Shown: in pieces, positions 1 through 10,177 of the stretch
How positions within the stretch are numbered: the first letter of the stretch is position 1
Layout: every line of letters starts with the position of its first letter
NCBI GenBank assembly: GCA_013115145.1
Contig: JAAPAO010000399.1
Location: 1 to 30,726, forward strand
DNA: 30,726 nucleotides
Reading direction: 5' to 3'
From: Perkinsus chesapeaki
Lineage: Eukaryota > Perkinsozoa > Perkinsida > Perkinsidae
Notes under the pieces: model-generated
What the model was told of the DNA's origin: nothing
The model's database searches: none
What the model saw: only the letters and a program-made list of their open reading frames with translations
Made by a program: the position numbers and the translations under genes

Positions 1-480
1 GTGCTATTTGGCGAATGAATTCCGCTTGGTCACTATTTGGCGTAATTCTGTTTGGCGAAACCTGTTACGCCCATCATCCTGCGTTTTCACTTAGCGCGCG
101 CCATTCTAATCGATAACGTTGATATTCTGCCGCCTTCTCGGAACACTGTCAGCCTTCGGGCTAGCAGGCTAGCTTTATTACTTATAAGTAGGTTAATATA
201 ATATCCCTCATCCGTATGACGGTACTGTACAAAAATCGGATCTGAAACGAGCATTCATTTTCGAGAAATTCGTTACTGACCCCCAAATGCTGATTTTGGA
301 GAGTTACTGAAAGATACTCCTTAGGTCAGTTTGAAGCATAATAATCGATTGGATTGAAATCCATTCTCACACTAGTAGAATCGATATTGGAAATTTGCTC
401 CACTGTAGAAATCTCTTACTGAGCATCATTGATCCCTACCGTACTTGTCCATTTTAGTTACTCTAATACATTTAGTCTAA
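1..480. other. Left-edge intergenic stretch
   Basis: No coding exon was recognised. The first 60 bases hold three close copies of TTTGGCG, a small local direct repeat of unknown meaning. The rest is mixed-composition sequence ahead of the transporter start and should hold its promoter and 5' UTR, but no defined element can be pointed to. Confidence 0.4.
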
Positions 481-2037
481 ATGCTGCATTTTTCTTCTTC
501 TCTTTCCGACAAGCCCTATTCCTTCACTGATCGTTCTGGCAACACTTATCACTATTTCGAGAAGCCCCTGTTCAACGCATGTTTCTTCATTCTCATGCAA
601 GAGTTCTGCGAACGTCTGGCGTTCTATGGTCTTACACCTAACCTTCAGCTATTTACCAAAGAGTATCTTGGCTACACCGATGCCGTTGCCAATTCGTACG
701 TCTCAAGCTTTAACTCCATCCTCTACGTCACCCCGATGCTGACCGGTATCCTAGCCGACACATTCCTCGGTGTGTACTTGACCATTCTCATATTTTCCCT
801 TGTTTATATGCTCGGGCTTGTCCTCATTACTATCGCCTCAGTGCCGTCACTAAGCGAGCCTTGGATGATCCATGTTTCCCTGATGTTCCTTATTACGGTC
901 GGTGCTGGTGGTATCAAAAGCTGCGTCAATGTGATGGGCGCTCAACAGATGCATCCAGAAAAGCATAAAGATATTCTCACGAGCTTCTTCACAATATTTT
1001 ATGCCGCTATCAACCTCGGAAGTATCATTGGTGGTGTCGTGACCCCTATCCTGGTCGAAGACGTATCTTGGGCTTCCAGCTTCGTTGTCCCACTAATTTT
1101 CTTCGCTGTAGCGACGAGCGTCTTTGTTCTCGGTGACCTGATGAAGAGATATGTCAAAGTGAAACCGGAGGGGTCCGCCGTTCTGGAGGTTATCAAAGTT
1201 ATGCTAGCATCTATCTGGCGTTGCGGTGTTGATAAAAATAAAAAGAGCCAAGGAGGATCTTTTGAAGACTCCTTTATTGAAGATACTAAAGTCTTCGCAA
1301 GGCTGCTGCCGATTTTGCTGGTGACGATCCCGTTCAACATGGCTTATAATAACATGACTACCACTTTCCTTACGCAAGCTCTCCTTATGGACCGAGATAC
1401 GTTCGGATGGAACATGCCCGCTGCTATAATGCAGAACGTTGATCCGATAGGCGTCGTTATTGTTTCTGTTATTGTTGATGGATATCTTTATCCTAAACTG
1501 CGCCAGTGGAATATGATGCCTTCTGTGTTGGTCCGCTTTTGCATTGGTTCGACACTCGGTGCTCTCTCTTTGCTTTGCGCTACTATAATTGAGTACCAGA
1601 TTCGCAGTCATTCGATCTATACGATTTCTATCTGGTGGCAAGTGCCTCAATTCGTCTTCATCGCCGCTGGTGAGATTTTCCTAATTTCGACTAGTTACGA
1701 GGTGGCCTACACCCACGCCCCGAGTCAGCTCAAGACGGTTGCCTCCGCTGTAAATCTGTGTTTCATGGCAGTTGCCTACGCGATCTCCGCCGCTCTGTTC
1801 GGTGCCTGTGCGTCTTGGTTGCCCAACTTTGATCCTAATGATATCGATGGTTATATTGATCATTCACATTACGATTATTATTACTATCTTCTTATCGGCA
1901 TCTGCCTGCTGGGCTCAGCCGGTGCGCTTATTCTCATACCGTATTATAGAAGGATAGAGAGCGACCACCAAGCTCAGATTAAATCGTCTAATAGCCAAGA
2001 GCCCATTACCATCGACTCTGACGAATCCGCCGCTTGA
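481..2037 (+). CDS. PTR2/POT family proton-coupled oligopeptide transporter
   Basis: A single-exon gene of 518 aa. Members of this family (SLC15/PTR2/NRT1) move di- and tripeptides, or other small solutes, across a membrane together with protons. Seen directly: the ExxER proton-coupling motif at residues 41-45 (EFCER) in the first helix; the PTR2 signature around residues 170-182 (ending YAAINLGSI) in helix 5; and about twelve hydrophobic segments, with a hydrophilic loop near 225-270 between the two six-helix halves. The length is normal for a compact POT protein. The ATG at 481 puts a short polar N-terminus before helix 1, as expected. The C-terminal 25 residues are polar and probably cytosolic. 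The substrate cannot be told from sequence alone. There is no intron, unlike every other well-resolved multi-domain gene here, which could mean a retrocopy or simply an intron-poor gene. Confidence 0.93.
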   Translation: MLHFSSSLSDKPYSFTDRSGNTYHYFEKPLFNACFFILMQEFCERLAFYGLTPNLQLFTKEYLGYTDAVANSYVSSFNSILYVTPMLTGILADTFLGVYLTILIFSLVYMLGLVLITIASVPSLSEPWMIHVSLMFLITVGAGGIKSCVNVMGAQQMHPEKHKDILTSFFTIFYAAINLGSIIGGVVTPILVEDVSWASSFVVPLIFFAVATSVFVLGDLMKRYVKVKPEGSAVLEVIKVMLASIWRCGVDKNKKSQGGSFEDSFIEDTKVFARLLPILLVTIPFNMAYNNMTTTFLTQALLMDRDTFGWNMPAAIMQNVDPIGVVIVSVIVDGYLYPKLRQWNMMPSVLVRFCIGSTLGALSLLCATIIEYQIRSHSIYTISIWWQVPQFVFIAAGEIFLISTSYEVAYTHAPSQLKTVASAVNLCFMAVAYAISAALFGACASWLPNFDPNDIDGYIDHSHYDYYYYLLIGICLLGSAGALILIPYYRRIESDHQAQIKSSNSQEPITIDSDESAA

Positions 2038-2463
2038 TTTTCCCGTTTCTGCTGTTCAAACCAATTCTGCTGTCATTTAGAGGAAGTATAGTTGTATTCT
2101 TATTACCTTGTCATCGATTGGAAAGATGATCACCTTTTACCAGAATTTCGTGGCCTTGTGTTGTAATGCCTGTAAAATGCTAACATAGTAAAATAGTGGG
2201 GTTACTAAACTCATACGTATCCTTACCACCACTATTTTGTAAGAACGAGTCTCTCGAACGCCAGGGTTTGCCACTTCAGACTTCCATGCTATTATGTTTA
2301 ATGTTTGCTTATTAATGTTATTATTTTGTTCTATATGTTATGTTATTTAATGTTTATGTTTCAATGTTATTATCTTCATATTGTATTTTGCCGAACAGGG
2401 TTTGCCCCTAGGGTAATGCCGTTTTACAGGCCTGCTATAGTGACTCCTTGTTGAGAGACCCAA
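2038..2463. other. Intergenic, AT-rich with ATGTT-type simple repeats
   Basis: About 425 bases between two head-to-tail genes. Positions 2285-2385 are AT-rich with repeated TTAATGTT/ATGTTAT words. No coding potential or defined promoter element was recognised. Confidence 0.4.
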
Positions 2464-5254
2464 ATGTCAGTCTTCCTCGAGGGAGCGCTATTATCAATAC
2501 CGTCACCCAACAACAACCGTCAAGACACTGCCGACTCCTCCCGCTTAGTCGAGAACTTCTTGACAGCATTAAACCAGTCAACCCCGGAGCTCGTAACGCC
2601 TCTCATCAACGCTATATGCGCAAATAAAAGCAAAGAGACGCGGACCGAGTTGCTCAAGTATGTTCGACAACAGTCGCGCCCTGTGCTAGCAGCACCGAAC
2701 GCAACGGACCACAAAGAGATCGATAAGCGCGCAGAGAAACTGGCCTTAATATGCCGAAGGTCGCGTCCTGTGTTCCTTACGTGGATAATCGAGGCACTAC
2801 CAGTTACGTCGCTGCGAATGACTGTGAGAAGACTGGTAGAGTGTTGCAGTTCGCGTCTCGCGGACAAGATGGTAAATTCCCTGCACGGAAGTGTAACGTG
2901 GATCTTAATTGAAGAGCTGATTCTGAAGTTCGCCGACGAAGAGCGGTTCGACTCCCTCGTGAGCCTGCTTGAGAAGCACGAGGTGAAAATTTGTGGCCTA
3001 CTGGAAGATCTGAAACCCATTCCGTCAACAACAGTCATCATCAGTCTCATCGAAAACGGTACACAACGTATGGTGCAGGCTGCAGCAGCTTGCACTATGG
3101 CAGCTTCGGTGGTAGGAAAGAGTAACAGCTACTGGTATTGGGAAAGCCCTTCCAGGCAAAATGCCATATCGTTCACTACGGACCTCCTTCGGCAACTGAG
3201 CACTGTCAATGAAACACCCCTTACCAGTTTTCTAATCGACATTGCTAACAGTGAGCATGGCTCTTGCTTTTTGCGACAAGTGAAAAGTAGCGGTCTTGTG
3301 CCCGACGGTGTGCTCGTGGCAGTGGCGGAGTGGATTCTTCTGAGGACAAGCGTGACGCAGTCTTCTGTCGCATTCGCCCTTGACTTTCTCAAGGAGCTCG
3401 CAAATAAAGAAGGGGCACCTTACTTGAAGAACATTGTCGAAAAACTTCCTACTAGAAGGCTGCCCGAGGCCGCGGTTAGCTGGTGCACGGCCACGACTGA
3501 CGCTGGCCTCTTCGTTATTTTATCTTGCAAAATGAGAAGCGTGCTTCGGGTAAACGCCGATGCTTCGTTGAAAGAGCGTTACACCGATGCCATTGCAGTC
3601 CTTGCTATGCGAGGTTGGAATTGTGATGAGCTCTCACCGCTAGTCTCACGGGAGGCCGCTTTGGCCCAACTCAGCAAACTAAGCGACAGTTTGTCTGTAG
3701 CAAGCATGCAAGGGGGATCACCAATCAGAGACCTCAGCGGTCCCATCTACGCTGAGCTCGCAGTGTCACGGGGTGAACCTGGAAACTTAGAACTCCCCGC
3801 CGGGAAGCCCTTCATGGTCAATGTGCCTCCTGTTGTCTCTTGCGTGTCGAAGCAGGACGCTGAACGTACCCTAGAAAGATTGAAACAACTCTACGGCAGT
3901 AGTCATTACCTTTGGTTAGCCAAGCGATGCCTAGCAGCTTCGCTTGTGGCCAGAGACTGCCCTCCACTATTCGGTCCTGTAAAGCGCACAACGGTGACGG
4001 TACAGGGAGCAACTTTTGAGATTTGTGTCCGTGAAGATGTCCCATGGCAGGGCGTTGCAGGCGAATTGCTTGGCGAGTGTCGAGCAATGACCCCAGGCTG
4101 GTGGTCCACAGTTCTCTACGGGCTCCGCTACTACTCTTCGGAGCAACGCGAGCTTGTCAAATTGTGGGCGACAGTTGTGTTCGGTGGCAACTGTCTGATC
4201 TCATCGTTGGAAAACCGCGTATCCCTCGCCATTCGATCCAAGAAGTCCCGAATGGCCGAGCATGCCGCGACCGCACTTCATATTATTTATGCTGATTTCA
4301 TCAACCCTCACGCGAGCCGAGATTCGGTGTGGATTGGCGAGCGGCGAAGGTTTGTGACGCTTCTTGTTCAAGATGTCGCAAAGGCAGTGCCCGCTAAAGT
4401 TTTGGGCAAATTGCTGGACACTGCGTTACTACTGGGGCCATCTTGTGGCAACCTAAGATGCCTTGCTAATATGATCATTTCTAACCCGAAAACCTCACAT
4501 GAAGCAAGGTAAGCTGACCGCGGTCAATTTTCCGACCCTCGGCGTCTTAGGTATCCCTGTCTTGGCGACGCAAAGCACCGTCGAAGCCGGCAAGTTATAG
4601 TTGAAAGGCTGCTTATTTGGGCGGATGACCTCGTTGAGCAGTCAGCCAAGCAACTGGACGAATGTGGTTTCGTTTCGGGCCATGCGAGCATCGCAGTAGA
4701 AAAGTCGGTGAGGTTTTCGTCTATGCGGGTGAGCTTCTCCGTGGCTTAGTCTATTTCACCGAGTTTTGATGAAGCCGTCAGTTCTGGCGATATTTTTTGA
4801 ACCGCCAAGGCCCGAACGTTTGGCTGCGGTTCTGGGGCTAATAACTGGCCTTTGCAGTGAGACCGGCCTTCCCAGCTTCCCGTTGCTTGTTCAAGTTTGT
4901 TACTTAGAGAATATTCTCACGTTGTTCAAGAATCTGCCAATGCATCGGCATCCCTTGAAATCCTCCATTACAAGTTTGCTGAAAGATTTGCAGACCCGAG
5001 TTGCAGCAGTGGCTCGAAGCACACTCGGAGCCCTCCAGACCTCGAACGTGAGTCTTAAGGTCCTCGGACCACGGTAGGCAATGTTGCTGTCTTAGGCGAT
5101 TGATGAAGTGAGAGAGACTGTTGTATTTGCGTTATCGGCCATGGCGTACGATTGCTCCCACCGACATTCGCTGGTGCAGCAAAGGCAGAGGGTTGCAAAA
5201 CGTTCCACAACGCACGACTCGACGACGGGCCTCGAACCAGCCCCAAAGCGGTGA
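2464..5254 (+). CDS. Large alpha-helical repeat-like protein, function unknown (877 aa, four exons)
   Basis: Proposed exons are 2464-4508, 4551-4707, 4775-5047 and 5096-5254. The first intron (42 nt) has donor GTAAGC and acceptor CTTAG; the last (48 nt) has GTGAGT and CTTAG. Phases join cleanly to a TGA at 5252-5254. The protein is almost entirely predicted helix with repeated Leu-rich amphipathic stretches. Segments such as SEHGSCFLRQV (residues 263-273) and KEGAPYLKNIVEKL loosely resemble Pumilio/NOP9 or ARM/HEAT repeats, so an RNA-binding or scaffold role is possible; this is inference and weak. The second intron is uncertain. A 42-nt intron ending at the typical CTTAG (4708-4749) would hit a stop at 4798, whereas an acceptor at 4774 (67-nt intron) keeps the strongly coding frame that follows (residues FFEPPRPERLAAVLG). 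No signal peptide or membrane segment is seen. Confidence 0.72.
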
Positions 5255-6031
5255 ACTTGCATGCATTTAGTTATGAAGCTTCAAACGTGCAAATGGCACG
5301 TTGTCAGTGACAACTTGTCACCGAGCATTCCATGCCTGTGACAGTTTAACTGTCACAGTTATATATTTAGTGTCAGAACTTCTGGCTCTACTCGCGTCAC
5401 TTTCTGTGCTACAGCGTTATACATTAGCTACGAGCTACATATAGGATATCCACGAGTCAGTGCACTGGCTTTGCGAGCATTACTCTATGTGCTCAAGTTT
5501 CTATGATTACTGCTCTTGTCGCGCTCCATTAAATTCGGGAAAATGATATGTGTGAGGTTCGAACCGAGGTCGTTAATAAGACAATCAGTGCCCATAACTG
5601 CTACGCTAATCAGTCAGACTTTTCGGTTCAAACTCGTAGCTCACCCTCAAGTCTAAAGATCTGCCGATGATTTCTCACCAATCTCAAGCTGGTAGTTCAT
5701 CTCGCCAAGTTGTTCCGGCCAAAACGGTTCCTTCGATCTCGTTATTTGTACTCTAAATAGTTGAGCATTTTCAATGCTTTTGTTTCGTTTAGTTTGTCCA
5801 CGTTTTCCATTGTTCTCTCCATCTTTAACTATTCGTATCCTTTGTATCTACTCTATCTCTTGAAATATTATATAATCCTTTTAATTAAGTTCCTCTATTA
5901 TATAGTCCGTGTTCACTCCTACATCGCCGGCTGATTTCCAGTAATGTATATGAAGCATCCCACGATTAACTCGATTACCTATTCACAAGTTACCCCTCCA
6001 GGTCGCTGTTTGTTATTTTCTCTATATAACG
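5255..6031. other. Intergenic region containing a tRNA-like element
   Basis: No coding exon was recognised. The stretch holds a tRNA-like element on the minus strand (described separately) and T-rich sequence at 5750-5900 that is probably 5' flank of the next gene. Positions 5326-5366 hold short inverted and direct copies of TGTGACAGTTAAC-like words. Confidence 0.4.
5551..5615 (-). repeat. tRNA-like (SINE-type) sequence with A-box and B-box
   Basis: Read on the minus strand, 5608-5590 gives TAGCGTAGCAGTTATGGGC, a good match to a Pol III A-box (TRGCnnAGynGG). 5565-5556 gives GGTTCGAACC, a B-box. The spacing between them fits a tRNA. A short stem around a seven-base loop can be drawn in the anticodon position, but the acceptor ends do not pair, so a working tRNA is unlikely. 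A tRNA-derived retroposon or tRNA pseudogene is the better reading. Confidence 0.45.
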
Positions 6032-7321
6032 ATGATGAGCATTTTCGCTCCGGCCCGTCAGCTCCTTTCACGTTCCACCATGATAACCCGGCTGACTAGT
6101 GCTCGCTTCGCCTCGACATTCGTCAATGTAATTCCGCAACTCTGCTTCATTACAGACTCTCTACCTTGTTGCAGGCCATAAAGGAGCAGAACGCCTCCTA
6201 CACTAAGAAGGCTCTCAAGTGCTACGAAGAATCTAAAGAGGAGGTTGATAGGAAACTCGACCCTGTACCGCTTGACCGTTTCACTGCTGTCAACAGACCT
6301 TCTGTGTAGGTCTTCAATAGCAGTCCACTGGTATTGTTTATGGAGGGTACTGTGGATGCTCCCAAAGGCCAACTCAGCCTTAACGTCGTCAAGATGCTTA
6401 CCGAGGTACTATCTCCCACATGCCACCTTTCGTATTTACGTAAATACCGTTCCAGATTTCAGCCCTCCCTGAATTAGACAGTGCTTAAATGGTAGATGCC
6501 AGCTTTCGGAGCTGCTGAGGCTTCCTCGTTCATTTCGGCTTACTGTCAGGTGCAAGCCGCTCCTCTGGTTACTGTGGACGTCACCGAGCATCCTGCTATA
6601 GCTGGGTAGTATTATGGTGGTGTTATTGCGAATTAAGGACTTCCAGGGATTAGGAATCCGTTGGACTGCCTTCTTGGAGTCTCTGGAATAATTTCTTATA
6701 ATGTCTACAGCTTGGGATAATTAAAGTCTTTATTCGTTGGCAGTGTCATCCGTGACTGTGAACTCAAGTCCGCTGAAGCTACCCATGTGGGCTCATCGAT
6801 AGTAGAATTGGGAGGTCCAATTACTGCAATTGACCTTTATATAATATAAATATATTTTTCCATAAGAAAAAGTGGGTTGCCAAATTTGACCAGGTCCAAA
6901 GAACCTAGTCCGAGACTTTAGCGGATTCGAGTTCGGAGGGACGGATGGCAAAACGCGGAAGATATCTTTTCCATGTTGGCACCTACGTAACCCCACTTTA
7001 TTAGATACACTGTTGCCAAGAGCGGCTCAGAGACCACACCGCACTTGTACTACAACGGCAATTTTTATGGGGACCATGACAGGTAGTAGGGTTACGTTTC
7101 ACTGTGCATGTGAGGCTGCCTATCAGAGTCTTGAGCAAATACAAGAATGGTGACCTTAGGAAGATCGGCACCAACAAGAGGTAAGTGAATAATGCAATTT
7201 CGGTGAGTTACTGGAGATTTAGGTCTGAAGGGGCCTTTGCTGGCGAGCTTCCCATTGGTATGTATTGAGGTGGTGGTTGACTGACAATAGTTTCTTAGAA
7301 ATAGCTTCGTGGATGATATGA
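6032..7321 (+). CDS. Mitochondrial-type monothiol glutaredoxin-like protein lacking the CGFS cysteine
   Basis: Exons: 6032-6127, 6175-6264, 6310-6405, (6496 or 6550)-6605, 7005-7082, 7127-7180, 7223-7257 and 7299-7321. Phases agree throughout, giving 175 or 193 aa. Introns are 41-47 nt except 6406-6549 (or 6406-6495) and a 399-nt intron at 6606-7004. The N-terminus (MMSIFAPARQLLSRS...) is rich in Arg/Ser and has no acidic residue, like a mitochondrial presequence. The thioredoxin-fold core follows family order: PLVLFMEGTVDAPKG (beta 1 and active-site loop), LSLNVVKMLTE (helix), LVTVDVTEHPAI (beta 2), TTPHLYYNGNFYGDHD (the family's WPTxPQLYVNGEFxGGxD) and VLSKYKNGDLRKIG (C-terminal helix). Monothiol glutaredoxins of the Grx5 class carry Fe-S clusters using the CGFS cysteine. 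Here the aligned residues read GQLS, so the cluster/thiol cysteine is missing and the GG before the final Asp is changed to GDH. A redox-dead or repurposed paralogue is inferred. An apparent stop at 6307 is the end of a 45-nt intron. Confidence 0.72.
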
Positions 7322-8356
7322 ACCTGTTGAGTTACCAATTGATAATGTGCCCCGAAAAGCGAAGCGAACCATATCCAAGGATGGGATTTTCGGTACCAAG
7401 AAAGATACCCAAGGATGGGATTTTCGGTATCAAGAAAGATACCCAGGGATGGGATTTTCGGTACCTGGCGAGTTTTCGTGCTTCCACGTGAGAGTTAGTT
7501 ATCAGACAATATTGGGGGAAATGAACTCAACGACGATATGATACTAGAACGATGTGTTAACGACAAGACTACTGTATACTTTTGGATGACAGACAAAATT
7601 AACACTGCTACATTCGATAGCGAATGATTCCTTGCCTACCATCCGAGCGCCATCGTGAACTCCGCAACCATCGCAGGATGCAAAAAGTCCCGGCAGATCA
7701 GTAGCAGCCGAGCAAAGGCAATCTCCTTAGCTTGGCTTGCCTTACCAATTAAGATATCGTCTGTCACGAGAAGGCTTTTTGACACCCCACAATTGACAAC
7801 CTTCTCTCACATATCTAAGCCATTTTCGTAAAAGAGTGTGGTTACACTGTATTTCCAATTAACAATAGTCTGGGTATTTATCGCCGGCACAAATAGGCAA
7901 ATAACAGTTTTATACACACTCCCCTTGGCGGCTCCTCTGACCTCATGCATTGTCGTGGGTAGCATTCAGCACGGGCTCATCTATACTCTTAATAGGAGCT
8001 CTGTTAGTGCGTTAAGCTGGGAACGGGATAATGGAGGGACAACTGGAAAGAGTGTGGAGGAATTGTGTATTGAGGTGCCAGTCGGACGTCTTCGATATTG
8101 ACTGTAACGCAACTCGAGCATAAAATGGAAAAGCTTGAGACCCCTAAGATGAATCTGATTCTGGTCCATTATATGGAAGAATGTGAAAAGTGTCTGCTTT
8201 CTGCGACTCGGCCGAAAGCGCGGACTTCTTCTCCCTCACATATAGGTATTCATGTGTATTGACTAATACACACCGAAAATATAATGTCAGAAAAAGGACA
8301 AACCCAAGCAAGGCTAGATTCTACATATCAACCATTTGCCATTTGCGGAAGCATAC
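7322..8356. other. Convergent intergenic region
   Basis: This lies between the 3' ends of the glutaredoxin-like gene (+) and the FN3 gene (-). It holds a 34-bp tandem repeat near its left edge. Short open stretches near 7838-8101 have no convincing start, domain or splice context. No gene is called. Confidence 0.4.
7375..7470. repeat. 34-bp tandem repeat, about 2.7 copies
   Basis: The core AAGGATGGGATTTTCGGTA recurs with ATGGG starting at 7381, 7415 and 7449, an exact 34-base period with one or two substitutions per unit. It lies 55 bases after the stop codon of the glutaredoxin-like gene, so it probably falls in its 3' UTR or just beyond. Confidence 0.85.
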
Positions 8357-10177
8357 TCATAATCCCATGCATACTGCTCCAGACGATTTACAGTTTTCCT
8401 CAACGCATTCCAGACACCCCTCAGAGGACGGGTCCGACATGCATGCCCACTTGCAGTTCTTTCTCGCGCATGTGCCAAGTTCACCGAAGCACTCAGAACA
8501 CTCCTCGGTGATAGGAGGCAAATTGAAGGGAGTATTTCCAGCAGTCTTAGTGTGCTTCAAAACACAACCCGCGATCCTGCTTTTCAGCATATAATTTCTA
8601 AAACATCCCATCGTTGCATCAAAAAACTTTGATCTGTCATAAGCTGGGACGCTACTAGATGTCCACCATCGCATCTGATCTCTAGTAGTACATTTACCAC
8701 TAGGCCTGGTAGTAAGCCGGAAAGGCTGAGTACTTGTATTAGACCAACCAGCACTATTCTTAGCCTGAAATCTAACCTTGTATGAAGTATTAGCTCGAAG
8801 ACCGGTAATATCACACCAAGGATCAGAGGTTTCACATAGGGCAGTGCCACTATCATCAATAGCGCGGAAACCGGTCACAGGTAGAGTACATCCTCGATCA
8901 GCAGCTGGAAGAAAGCCTAAAGCGACACCGTCGGAGAACCGTTCATATTGTAGAGGGGAAGGTGCACCAGCTTCACAGTACTCAGTTTCAACGACCAGAC
9001 CGTGAGATTCAGGGCCATTACCCATGGAGTTACTAGCAAAAATAAAGAATGTATAAGTGCTTCCTGGATGAAGTTCATCTACTGTATAGCTCGTATCATC
9101 ACCTGGAACCGTGTAGGCAGCATCACCTTCAGGCGTAATGATAACATAATTGAGGATCATAGCACCATTATCAGATGGAGCAGCCCAAGACAATGTCACA
9201 GAAGTTGATGACGACTCTTTAAGTGCAAATGATGAGACCTGAAACTCGAACTGGAAGATATGGGTCTATCAGGCGGTTAGCTCACCTGGCCAGGTGCAGA
9301 AGGAGCGGGAGTAGGCTCCATGTCAGGTGAACCAGTAGTTAGCGACTCCCCAGGAGCCACCGGTGGAGGCTCGAATGGAATGGGTCGATCGGTGCATACA
9401 AAGTGAGGTCTGCTGAAATCACTGCGACCAATATAGTTTTCAGCCGCTATTCGAAACTGGAAGCACTGAGCTGCGGGGAGACCTCCCACAGTGAACAGCT
9501 GAAGCAGTTGAAAGGTACGATAATTTGGTAGTATCACCACTTCCATCCAGCTATGGGGAATCTCTTCACTACTATTCGCTGGACTATATTGTATAATGTA
9601 TACTCTCACGGTAGCACCCTTGTCATCAGTTGGTGGAGAAATAGCGAACGAAACGCTATCCTCGGAAGTCCGGAATCCCCACTGACCTGAAACGATAAGT
9701 AGTGGACAGCAGGAAAGTATGATACTCACTCGGTGGACTGGGCACATCAGGTGACTTTGTGGTTGCCAAGGCAGTAGGAGATGGATTACTGATACGACCA
9801 TCCTTCATAACGATCTTGTAGCGGACTAGGAGTCCTTCTCTAAAGACCAAGCCAGTAATGTTGCCAGTAGATGCCTTTTCGATATTATAGGGCACTTCTA
9901 GTGCAGCAGTCCATTCTTCATTCGAACCAAGGTCCTTGCCATCATTTAACGTTGTGGCAGCTTGGGTCTCTATAATGTAAGCCTTTGGATTGTATTTCAA
10001 AGCTGTGGTCGTAGGATTGACTACAACTTGCAAGTTCGTGTAGCCCTCAATGATTTCCGGAGGCTCAAGTTCGCCAACATTGACAGTATTCCTCCCGAAG
10101 TACCATGCGAGGGGAACAGAGATACTTATCAATGCACCACCGAATATGACGCCAGCAGCAATAGGGATACATATCAT
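8357..10177 (-). CDS. Membrane-anchored protein with fibronectin type III repeats and Cys-rich C-terminus
   Basis: Exons on the minus strand are 10177-9730, 9686-9286 and 9238-8357, with introns of 43 nt (GTGAGT...TTTCAG) and 47 nt (GTGAGC...TTTCAG). Phases match and give 576 aa. Residues 3-27 (IPIAAGVIFGGALISISVPL...) form one hydrophobic segment followed by Arg, so the protein is likely a signal-anchored surface protein. Four FN3-like beta-sandwich units follow, roughly residues 40-145, 150-265, 284-370 and 372-462. The last two are clearest, with TVTLSW-type, LHPGSTYTFFIFASNSMG and LRANTSYKVRFQAKNSAG motifs. The final 110 residues hold a Cys cluster (ECSECFGELGTCARKNCKWAC, then CLECVEENC), probably disulphide-bonded. 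FN3 arrays usually mediate adhesion; that role here is inference. An additional 5' exon upstream of 10177 is possible because a GTAAGG donor lies just upstream (about 10220 on this strand), but no matching frame was found. Confidence 0.82.

Noticed and set aside
1204-1650. Minus-strand open frame across the transporter gene
   Set aside because: It lies wholly inside the strongly supported POT coding sequence on the other strand.
6307-6309. In-frame TAG in the glutaredoxin-like gene, first taken as stop-codon reassignment or a 15-18 nt intron
   Set aside because: A 45-nt intron at 6265-6309 (GTACCG...TGTGTAG) removes it in phase 0 and matches the size of the other introns.
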